This document shows, in pieces, positions 57,006 to 64,000 of a DNA stretch of 64,000 nucleotides (the stretch's first letter is position 1; each line of letters starts with the position of its first letter). This stretch comes from Candidatus Kuenenia stuttgartensis (GTDB taxonomy: Bacteria; Planctomycetota; Planctomycetia; Gemmatales; Gemmataceae). Made by a program: the position numbers and the translations under genes. The stretch is taken from contig CAMCLK010000004.1 in the NCBI GenBank assembly GCA_945875585.1, positions 1 to 64,000 of the forward strand, read 5' to 3'. The notes under the pieces were generated by a model that did not search any database, was not told the DNA's origin, and worked only from the letters and a program-made list of their open reading frames with translations.

Positions 57006-58358
57006 ATGCTCCGGATCGGCCATACCGACCACAGACGGGCATTCATGCGCGTGGCCAGTGCGGCAAGCCTTGCTTCTATTACAGGCAACGCGCTTTCCGC
57101 ACCCGACAGACAGATCGCCAAACCCGGCCACTCCGTGATTTTCGTGTATCTCCACGGTGGTCCCAGCCAATTTGAGACGTTCGACCCAAAACCCGATGCC
57201 CCCACAGATATCCGCTCCGTTCTGGGTACTCTTCCGACAGCCGTTCCCGGATTGCGGTTTAGCGAACATTTCCCCATGCTTGCCAGTAGGGCCAACCGCT
57301 TCCTTACCGTGCGCTCTTTCGTGCCAGGCGATGCCAACCACGACCTGAAACCGCTGGTGTGCGCCGCCTCCGGCATGGCTAATCTCGGTGCCCTGCACGC
57401 CACTGTTGGCGGCGTTCAAAACAGCGACGGGCTTCCCAACAACATTTACCTCACCCCCAAAGCCATTGGCGAAAAGAAAGCCGATCCCTTCATGGGGCCC
57501 AACGCACTTTTGACAGGTGCGTTCGCGCGCTCCACAGGTCCGTTTGTGCCGGGTGGCGACGGTGAATTGCTGCGGGACATGCGTTTGGCCATTCCAGCGG
57601 AGCGCTTGGCCGAACGGAGGGCGCTATTGGCCGCGGTCGATAACACCATGCGCGTGTTGGATGAATCTGGTGCGGATGGCACCCGCGAGCGGGCCTTGCG
57701 TGTGCTCACCGGTTCGGTTGCCGATGCTTTTGATTTGCGTCAGGAACCCCAGCACCTGCTCGACCGCTACGACACGGCGGGTCTGGTAGCCGAGTCAGCC
57801 ATCACCACCAAGTGGAACAACCATCTTTTTTACAAGGAACATGTGCGATCGCTTGGAAAGCTCATGCTCATGTCGCGGCGTTTGGTGGAACGTGAAGCGG
57901 GGTTTGTTGCCCTCAACACAGCCTTTGTTTGGGACAACCACAGCGATGTGAACAATGCTCCCATGAAGGAAGCCATGCCTTGGCTTGCGCCAGTCCTCGA
58001 CAAAGCACTCGCCGCGCTGCTAGACGATCTTGAAGCGCGTAGCCTGTCGGACAGGGTGATGGTAGTGGTATGCGGCGAGATGGGGCGCACACCGCGCGTG
58101 AATAACAAAGGTGGCCGCGACCACTGGGGTGGACTTGGACCCATGCTGTTGGCGGGAGGGCCTGCCCGTTCGGGTGGTATTTTGGGTAGCAGTGCCAGAG
58201 ACGGTGGCGCCCCATCATCGGCACCCGTGACTATCAGCAATCTGCTGGGCAGCATCTTCGGACATCTTTGGGATGTTCCCAAATTGCGATTGCGCGCTGA
58301 TCTGGGCCGCGACCTTTCGCGTGTTGCCAGCTACGACGCTATCCCCGGATTGGGCTGA
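57006..58358 (+). CDS. DUF1501 exported protein (solitary copy)
   Basis: A 450-residue DUF1501 protein with leader 'DHRRAFMRVASAASLASITG', Tat-like. Family blocks: 'YLHGGPSQFETFDPKPDAPT', 'FVPGDANHDLKPLVCAASGM', 'VWDNHSDVNNAPMKEAMPWL' and 'VVVCGEMGRTPRVNNKGGRD' followed by 'HWGGLGPMLLAGG'. It keeps the DUF1501 metal-type residues. It has no cytochrome neighbour. Instead its stop overlaps the start of a TauE/SafE-type exporter (TGATG at 58356-58360). Closest in block sequence to the adhesin-linked copy at 11.7 kb ('DTLDPKPEAP', 'SFSHKDNNH'). Confidence 0.86.
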   Translation: MLRIGHTDHRRAFMRVASAASLASITGNALSAPDRQIAKPGHSVIFVYLHGGPSQFETFDPKPDAPTDIRSVLGTLPTAVPGLRFSEHFPMLASRANRFLTVRSFVPGDANHDLKPLVCAASGMANLGALHATVGGVQNSDGLPNNIYLTPKAIGEKKADPFMGPNALLTGAFARSTGPFVPGGDGELLRDMRLAIPAERLAERRALLAAVDNTMRVLDESGADGTRERALRVLTGSVADAFDLRQEPQHLLDRYDTAGLVAESAITTKWNNHLFYKEHVRSLGKLMLMSRRLVEREAGFVALNTAFVWDNHSDVNNAPMKEAMPWLAPVLDKALAALLDDLEARSLSDRVMVVVCGEMGRTPRVNNKGGRDHWGGLGPMLLAGGPARSGGILGSSARDGGAPSSAPVTISNLLGSIFGHLWDVPKLRLRADLGRDLSRVASYDAIPGLG

Positions 58359-59113
58359 TGGCTCCACAATCACTGGAAACAGAATCGATTGCCCTTTTGG
58401 CGGTTTTGTTTTTCGTGGCATCCGTTCTGTATTCTTCAGTTGGGCACGCCGGTGCATCCGCTTATCTGGCGGCCATGATTCTTGTGGGCGTACCACGCGA
58501 ACTGATGAAGCCCACGGCATTCAGCCTAAACATTCTCGTAGCGACCCTTGTTGGCGTTCGTTTCGCGCGTGCCGGCCATTTTCGTTGGCATCTGTTCTGG
58601 CCGCTGGCATTGGGCTCTGTCCCAGCAACGCTGCTGGGGACCACGCTTCCGGTGGCACCCGCAACCTTCAAGGTGGCCTTGGCTATTGTGCTCATTCTGG
58701 GTGCGGCGCGCTTGGGCCTTATGCCCGATCATGCCAAACCGCTGATCAAGCTGCCGTTTTCTGCCCCATTGGCAGTGGTTGTTGGCATGGCCATCGGCCT
58801 GATTTCCGGCATGACAGGAACAGGAGGCGGCATATTCCTTTCGCCTCTGTTCCTTCTGTGCGGGTGGGCGGAAATGCAAACAGTTGCTGCTATTTCAGCA
58901 CTATTCATCCTCGTCAATTCTGCCGCAGGGCTGGCCGGTTCGATGGCATCGTCCCATCCGCCGCCCTGGGCTATTGTGCTATGGCTGCCCGTTGTGGCGC
59001 TAGGCGGGTGGATCGGATCATCGCTGGGCTTGGGCAGGCTGGCACCCATTATGCTTCGGCGCCTATTGGCCATTGTTATGCTGGTGGCCTGTATCAAACT
59101 TCTAACAGGGTGA
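58358..59113 (+). CDS. TauE/SafE (TSUP) family membrane exporter
   Basis: A 251-residue polytopic membrane protein with about seven to eight hydrophobic spans. The 'SVGHAGASAYLAAMILVGVP' motif near the N-terminus and 'GLISGMTGTGGGIFLSPLFL' in the second half are the duplicated TSUP signatures. Members export sulfite, sulfoacetate or related anions. Its start overlaps the DUF1501 stop, so synthesis of the two is linked; if DUF1501 proteins are sulfatase-like this pairing could reflect sulfur-anion handling, but that is only inference. Confidence 0.9.
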   Translation: MAPQSLETESIALLAVLFFVASVLYSSVGHAGASAYLAAMILVGVPRELMKPTAFSLNILVATLVGVRFARAGHFRWHLFWPLALGSVPATLLGTTLPVAPATFKVALAIVLILGAARLGLMPDHAKPLIKLPFSAPLAVVVGMAIGLISGMTGTGGGIFLSPLFLLCGWAEMQTVAAISALFILVNSAAGLAGSMASSHPPPWAIVLWLPVVALGGWIGSSLGLGRLAPIMLRRLLAIVMLVACIKLLTG

Positions 59114-59123
59114 CAGCACTATT

Positions 59124-61727
59124 TTATAACCAGCATCCAAACCTCCGGATGTACCACGTCTTCACCAACTGAATGCAAACAATATAGCCCGCCAGAATGG
59201 CTAACAGAAACGGGTAGTACGACAGAGGTAGCGGGGGCATGCCAATCCATTCTCCCAGCGCGGAGCCCGGAACCATCAAACCTGCCGCCATCACACCCAT
59301 TGTGAGCGCTGTCAAGCCAGTGGAGGCCATGCTGTCGATAAAAGGCCGGCGTGCCGTGCGGATCATGTGAATGATCAAGGTTTGCGACAACAGGCCTTCC
59401 ACAAACCATGCGGACTGAAACAGGGATTCGTGATTCCCATCGAATCCGGGCATAAAAACATAAATGAGAATACAGAATGTCAGAATGTCGAACAATGAAC
59501 TGACTGGTCCCACCACCAGCATGAAACGGCCCAAGTCGGCAATACGCCATGGCCGGGGTTGAGCCAGAAAATCATCGTCTGTACGGTCGAACGGTATGCC
59601 TACCTGAGAAATATCGTAAAGAAGATTTTGCACCAGCAGGTGGATGGGCAGCATTGGAAGAAACGGCAACCAGACACTGGCGACAAGAACGCTCAGCATG
59701 TTGCCAAAGTTGGAACTTGCCGCCATTTTGATGTATTTGACCGTGTTCCCAAACGTCTCGCGCCCCAGAAGCACACCTTCCTTCAGCACCATCAGGCTCT
59801 TTTCAAGCAGAATAATATCGGCAGATTCCCGGGCAATATCCACCGCTGTATCCACCGAGATACCCACATCCGCCTCACGTAGAGCCGGGGCATCGTTGAC
59901 TCCGTCGCCGAGAAAGCCCACTGTGTGCCCACGGCGCTTCAGAGCGGCCACAACCCGCGCTTTCTGCGCTGGCGACATCTTGGCAAAGAGCGTTGTTTTT
60001 TCGGCGGCGTCTTCAAGAGCAACGTCACCAAGAGCCTCGACCTGTCCACCCAGCATAATCACAGGATCCTTGATACCAACATCGCGGCAGACCTTGCGCG
60101 CCAGCAAATCGTTATCGCCGGTGAGAATTTTCACACGCACCCCTAGGCGATCGAGAGCAGCCAAAGCCGGGCCTGCTGATTCCTTGGGTGGATCCAGAAA
60201 TGCCACCAAACCTGCCAAAGTAAGATCTGCTTCATCCGCAACAGTGTAGGGCCGGCCTTTGTGATGGATCTCGGGTTTTAGGGCAAGGGCAATCACACGC
60301 AAGCCATCTTCGTTCATATCGCGTTTAAGGATATTGATCTGTTCGCGGATGCTGTCCGTGAGCGGTTGCTCAGTATCGCCCACCAGAACCGTGTCGCAGC
60401 ATTCCAGCACCTCTTCCGCAGCACCTTTGCAAATGAGCAGGTCCTTGCCTGTTTGGCGGTCGCGCACCACCACCGACATGCGGCGGCGCTGAAAATCGAA
60501 CGGAATCTCGTCTTCCTTTTCGTAGCCACCAGCCATTTCTGTCATGACCTGCTTTTCTTCGTGCTCAAGCACGGCGCGGTCTAGCAAGCTCTTCAAGCCT
60601 GCCTGAAAGAAACTGTTGAGGAACGTGTGCTTCAGCACCTCTTCACTTTCCGTACCATCGATCGCAAGATGCTTGATCAACACAACCTTATCCTGCGTTA
60701 ATGTGCCGGTCTTGTCGGTACACAGGACATCCATGCCGCCCAGATTCTGAATAGCTGGAAGGTATTTCACAATCACCTTGCTGCGCGACATGGCCACGGC
60801 ACCGCGCGCCAGATTGGCGGTGACAATCATCGGCAACATCTCGGGAGTCAGGCCGACAGCAACCGAAACGCCGAACAAAAGCGCCTGAAACCAGTCACCT
60901 TTGGTGACACCATTGATCACAAAAATGATGGGAACCATGACAAACATGAACCGCACCAGAAGCATGCTGGAAGCATTCACGCCCCGATCGAACGCTGTTG
61001 ATCCGCGACGCGCGGCAATGCCTCCGGCAATAGAGCCCATGTAGGTGCTCTTGCCAGTATGCAACACAAGCGCCCGGCCCGATCCACTGATAACGGTACT
61101 GCCCATATAGCCCAAGCAAGGCAGGTCGAGCGGTGCCGATCCGCTTGCCAGCAAGGCCTTGGCCTCAGTTCCTGTCAAAGGCCCCTTTTCAATGGGCATC
61201 GACTCGCCTGTCAGGCTGGCCTGATTGATTTGCAGGTCTTTGGCCAAAAGAAAACGCGCATCCGCCGGCACAAGATCTCCGGCAGCCAAGAGCACAACAT
61301 CACCCGGCACAAGCTGGCTGATGGCAATCTCCGCATGCGGCATGCCCGGGCGAACCACTGTTGCTGTGGTATGAACCATCGATTTCAAGCGGGCAGCAGC
61401 ACGGCCACTTTGATATTCCTGCATGAAACGCAGGCCGCCACTGATCAGCACCATCGATGAGATAATCACAACAACGGCAAGGTCGCCGCTGGCCATGCCT
61501 ACGCCAGCCAGAGCCATCAATAAGTAGTTAAATGGCGTATTGAAGGCACGAACAAGCTGCAATGGCCATGGTTGTTCACGGTCGTTGCCTAGATCGTTGA
61601 GCCCTAACTTCTTCAAACGGATTTTGGCGTCTGCTTCATCGAGTCCATCAGGGCCTGTTTGAAGTGCTGTTTCAAGTTCTGGAATATCCAAGTTTGACAG
61701 ATCTGAAGCAGATGCAGGTAGGGGCAC
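59124..61727 (-). CDS. mgtA: Magnesium-transporting P-type ATPase (MgtA/MgtB type IIIB)
   Basis: A 867-residue P-type ATPase importing Mg2+. The actuator motif TGES is at 173-176, the transmembrane 'GLTPEMLPMIVTANLARGA' is characteristic of MgtA (no heavy-metal CPC), the phosphorylation loop has Asp338 in 'LCTDKTGTLTQDK', and the hinge is 'GFLGDGVNDAPALREADVGI'. The C-terminus has about six spans ('FDRTDDDF' near the last cluster). The start is a GTG at 61727 with an AAAGGAGG 5 bases upstream that overlaps the eutC stop, so it is translationally coupled to the ethanolamine gene. Confidence 0.94.
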   Translation of the reverse strand: MPLPASASDLSNLDIPELETALQTGPDGLDEADAKIRLKKLGLNDLGNDREQPWPLQLVRAFNTPFNYLLMALAGVGMASGDLAVVVIISSMVLISGGLRFMQEYQSGRAAARLKSMVHTTATVVRPGMPHAEIAISQLVPGDVVLLAAGDLVPADARFLLAKDLQINQASLTGESMPIEKGPLTGTEAKALLASGSAPLDLPCLGYMGSTVISGSGRALVLHTGKSTYMGSIAGGIAARRGSTAFDRGVNASSMLLVRFMFVMVPIIFVINGVTKGDWFQALLFGVSVAVGLTPEMLPMIVTANLARGAVAMSRSKVIVKYLPAIQNLGGMDVLCTDKTGTLTQDKVVLIKHLAIDGTESEEVLKHTFLNSFFQAGLKSLLDRAVLEHEEKQVMTEMAGGYEKEDEIPFDFQRRRMSVVVRDRQTGKDLLICKGAAEEVLECCDTVLVGDTEQPLTDSIREQINILKRDMNEDGLRVIALALKPEIHHKGRPYTVADEADLTLAGLVAFLDPPKESAGPALAALDRLGVRVKILTGDNDLLARKVCRDVGIKDPVIMLGGQVEALGDVALEDAAEKTTLFAKMSPAQKARVVAALKRRGHTVGFLGDGVNDAPALREADVGISVDTAVDIARESADIILLEKSLMVLKEGVLLGRETFGNTVKYIKMAASSNFGNMLSVLVASVWLPFLPMLPIHLLVQNLLYDISQVGIPFDRTDDDFLAQPRPWRIADLGRFMLVVGPVSSLFDILTFCILIYVFMPGFDGNHESLFQSAWFVEGLLSQTLIIHMIRTARRPFIDSMASTGLTALTMGVMAAGLMVPGSALGEWIGMPPLPLSYYPFLLAILAGYIVCIQLVKTWYIRRFGCWL

Positions 61728-61740
61728 GGTTGCCTCCTTT
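61725..61740 (-). promoter_or_regulatory. Strong Shine-Dalgarno for mgtA overlapping the eutC stop
   Basis: AAAGGAGG (61740-61733) precedes the GTG start (61727-61725) by 5 bases and overlaps the eutC stop codon. The near-consensus site explains how a GTG start is used and couples mgtA to eutC translation. Confidence 0.8.
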
Positions 61741-62512
61741 ATGTGGTTTCATTCAGAAAAAGCGGACCACCTGGCCACGCTGTTTCCTTCACAGCAACCC
61801 CGGATAGCTTCAGAACCATCATACGCTCGGCCCAAGCAAGCACACGCCGGGCAGCATCCGCGACTGGAACCCCGTTCGCATGGATATTGGAAACCAGATT
61901 GCGGTCGGCATCGGTATGTCCGGCGCGTGGGCGAAATGCCATATATGCCGACAAACTTTCTGCCGTAGCCAGTCCCGGCCTTTCACCCACCAGTAAAACC
62001 AGAACTTCAGGCCTGATCGCATCTCCAATATCGTTCATCACGCCAACCCGGCATTGATGCACCAGCACAGGCCTTCCCCATGTCCAACCATACGCCCGCG
62101 CACCAACCTCCAGCATCGGGAGCAGTTCAGGAACTTGGCGTATAACAGCACGCGCCGACAAGCCATCGCCCAAGACAACCTGAAAATCAACATCCTTAGG
62201 GGCTTGCTGGGCCAGAAGTTCACGCGACGGCTGATCGAGACGCCGACCAAAATCCGGTCTGCCTATGTACTGCTGGCGACTGGTGGCCAGGGTGCGAACA
62301 TCATACAAACCGAAGGTGCTTATCAGTTGTTGGAGATCACGTTGAAGGTCGATGGAATCGCCAACAGCATCCCGGGCAGCAGCATGATCGGCGCGCAATC
62401 GCAACCATGTGGCCGTAGGGTAAGCCGGCCCATGGCGCCCCACTAACAATCTGGCAGGTGTGCGTTCGAGGGCAAGCCGCACAGGATCCGGCAATTCCTC
62501 GGGCAAATTCAT
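61739..62512 (-). CDS. eutC: Ethanolamine ammonia-lyase small (light) subunit
   Basis: A 257-residue EutC, the small subunit of the adenosylcobalamin-dependent lyase that splits ethanolamine into acetaldehyde and ammonia. Seen: 'TPARLLVGRHGPAYPTATWL', 'DHAAARDAVGDSIDLQRDLQ', 'QQYIGRPDFGRRLDQPSREL' and 'DFQVVLGDGLSARAVIRQVP' with the late 'VLLVGERPGLATAESLSAYM' motif, all EutC hallmarks. It overlaps the permease stop by 4 bases (ATGA). The large subunit eutB is not in this window; it is expected beyond the right edge. Confidence 0.95.
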   Translation of the reverse strand: MNLPEELPDPVRLALERTPARLLVGRHGPAYPTATWLRLRADHAAARDAVGDSIDLQRDLQQLISTFGLYDVRTLATSRQQYIGRPDFGRRLDQPSRELLAQQAPKDVDFQVVLGDGLSARAVIRQVPELLPMLEVGARAYGWTWGRPVLVHQCRVGVMNDIGDAIRPEVLVLLVGERPGLATAESLSAYMAFRPRAGHTDADRNLVSNIHANGVPVADAARRVLAWAERMMVLKLSGVAVKETAWPGGPLFLNETT

Positions 62513-64000
62513 GGAGAATCCCCTCCAGCGTCCGCCTCTTCTTCCAATTTCTCAATCGCCAAAATTGTTTTAAGCCGCGCCGATGTAAGCATTCCAGCCG
62601 GTGGGCCGGTAAAGGAGAAGCGTGCCAGACAGAACCAGAACACCATCAACCCCGCCCCAAACGCCACCAATACGATGAGCGCCTGATCGTTGGGTGGTTG
62701 AACGCCAATGACCACCAATCCCGCGCAACCAATAACAGAAACCATGGATGCAGGAATGAACCATCGGCCGAGTTGGAATGGCCCCAGCTCGGTCCATGTT
62801 CGTCCAAGGGCACGCGCCGCAAGGACCAGCGGAACCACATAAGACAGATACAGCAACATGGTGCAAACCGAGGCGATGGTGGCATAAACCGGCGTCCACA
62901 CTGTGAACAGTACCGATGTGACAGACACCGCCCAAATGGCTGCAACAGGGGCGCGTGTGCCCGGTGATACTCGCGCCAGAGTTACCGAATAAGGCAGGCC
63001 ACCATCGCGTGCAAAGGCGTAGGTCATGCGCGATGCCGCTGTTACGGTTGCCAATCCACACAGGTACTGGCCCACGCAAGCACTCAACCCAAGAGCCATC
63101 GCCATGCCGCCGCCAACGGCATGCCGCAAAGCAGTCATGAAGGCGTTCTCTCCAGATTCCGCAACCACAAGTGGATCCTGAATAGAGATAACAACAACAC
63201 CCAACATCACCCAGCCAACAATTCCAGAGACCACGACAGATCGCACCATACCCAAAGGCACTTCACGGGCCGCATCGATCGTTTCCTCCGCCGCATGTGC
63301 CGAGGCGTCGAAACCAGTAATGGTGTAGGCAGGAAGCAGCGCGCTCATGAAAGCTAACCAGACGATGGAATCGGAGGCGGGCCAAACCGAACCATCTCCT
63401 TCCGGAGTCCCAGATAAATTGGTCCAGGTGAAGGCGCGGACTATGTCGAGCGATGGCGCTGCCATCAGCACGGAAATAATGATGGCCGCGCTCACACCGA
63501 GAATCCACCAACCACTGAAATCGATCAGGATGCGGGTCAGGCTAATGCCCTTGTGATTGATCAACGCTTGTGAAAACGTGATGGCAGCCACTAAAAGAGC
63601 CTGAATCCAAGGGTGGTCTAGATTGAAGTCTAGCAGGCTCTCCGCAAAACGGACCGACCCCACATTGATGGCTGCCAAAACAGTGACCAGACCGGCAAGA
63701 TTCAGCCAAGCGACGAAAAAGCCCCAAAATCGTCCACCCAAAATGGCGGCCCAGTGATAAAGCCCACCGGCAGTAGGAAATGCTGACGCCACCTGCCCCA
63801 TAGCCAACGCCACGCAGAGCGATATGACCGTCCAAACGGGCCAGACAATGCCAATGGCAGCTCCACCGACAGCGGCATATCCGACATGAAACGATGTGAT
63901 GCCACCAGCCACAATACAGATAATGGAAAGAGACAACGCGTAATTGGAGAATCCGCCCAGTATGCGCTTCAACTCCTGAGGGTAACCCAGGCGGTGAAGG
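62509..64000 (-). CDS. APC-family amino acid/ethanolamine permease (5' end beyond window)
   Basis: At least 497 residues of a 12-span transporter; reading continues past base 64000 with 'LHRLGYPQELKRILGGFSN', the usual opening of the APC/GABA-permease group, so the true start is outside. Internal motifs: 'LSLSIICIVAGGITSFHVGY', 'LPAYTITGFDASAHAAEETI' and 'AASRMTYAFARDGGLPYSVT'. Its stop overlaps the eutC start, so ethanolamine uptake is the likely role, though close relatives carry other amino acids, GABA or choline-like substrates. It lies between the expected eutB (off-window) and eutC, an unusual order. Confidence 0.88.
   Translation of the reverse strand, partial: LHRLGYPQELKRILGGFSNYALSLSIICIVAGGITSFHVGYAAVGGAAIGIVWPVWTVISLCVALAMGQVASAFPTAGGLYHWAAILGGRFWGFFVAWLNLAGLVTVLAAINVGSVRFAESLLDFNLDHPWIQALLVAAITFSQALINHKGISLTRILIDFSGWWILGVSAAIIISVLMAAPSLDIVRAFTWTNLSGTPEGDGSVWPASDSIVWLAFMSALLPAYTITGFDASAHAAEETIDAAREVPLGMVRSVVVSGIVGWVMLGVVVISIQDPLVVAESGENAFMTALRHAVGGGMAMALGLSACVGQYLCGLATVTAASRMTYAFARDGGLPYSVTLARVSPGTRAPVAAIWAVSVTSVLFTVWTPVYATIASVCTMLLYLSYVVPLVLAARALGRTWTELGPFQLGRWFIPASMVSVIGCAGLVVIGVQPPNDQALIVLVAFGAGLMVFWFCLARFSFTGPPAGMLTSARLKTILAIEKLEEEADAGGDSP

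Overview
The window looks like chromosomal DNA of a planctomycete, most likely a relative of the Gemmatales. It carries many families that are almost private to this phylum: haem-binding CxxCH proteins with DUF1549/DUF1553 or DUF1587/1592/1588/1585 modules, and their secreted partners DUF1501 and DUF1552. It also has a giant surface protein with a 'LEILEARDVPA' N-terminal motif, a DUF1573 protein, and an LptC/LptA-like envelope gene next to a KdsC phosphatase. Base composition and codon use look even by eye. I see no insertion sequence, integrase, CRISPR array or rRNA.

Layout. 0-4.2 kb: an unresolved partial minus-strand reading frame, then kdsC and a 1058-residue LptC/OstA-like protein. 4.2-4.4 kb: an intergenic block of GC-rich palindromes. 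4.4-9.9 kb (minus): a 1380-residue DUF1592-type cytochrome followed by its DUF1552 partner. 10.0-11.7 kb (plus): a fumarylacetoacetase-family enzyme and a secreted esterase. 11.7-21.1 kb (minus): a 2661-residue cell-surface protein followed by a DUF1501 protein. 21.4-24.1 kb: a DUF1573 protein, a small unknown protein, a flippase-like membrane protein and tRNA-Ala(GGC) with a clear promoter.

24.4-42.3 kb: a nearly uninterrupted 18-kb plus-strand block of eight planctomycete cytochrome/DUF1501/DUF1552 genes, broken only by one small convergent gene. In the whole window there are 12 genes of this type: three DUF1549/1553 proteins, two DUF1592-type proteins, two DUF1552 proteins and five DUF1501 proteins. 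Each cytochrome gene is followed immediately by a DUF1501 or DUF1552 gene. The pattern suggests obligate pairs: a haem-bearing exported protein with inserted carbohydrate-binding-like domains, plus a Tat-type exported partner. This is the best candidate in the window for an under-described system.

42.3-47.4 kb (minus): dnaG - rpoD - zinc-ribbon coiled-coil protein - trypsin-like protease, a version of the macromolecular synthesis operon. 47.9-49.8 kb: an exported thioredoxin-fold protein without redox cysteines, closed by a strong terminator. 49.8-54.3 kb (minus): two tandem response-regulator/histidine-kinase pairs that are clear duplicates. 54.5-56.2 kb: nadC-birA. 56.2-59.1 kb: an unknown protein, a lone DUF1501 gene and a TauE/SafE-like exporter. 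59.1-64.0 kb (minus): an amino-acid-permease-family transporter running off the window edge, eutC and an MgtA-type Mg2+ P-type ATPase, all tightly coupled.

Starts were chosen by Shine-Dalgarno position and leader-peptide logic. Family assignments come from recognising motifs by eye; no database search was run.
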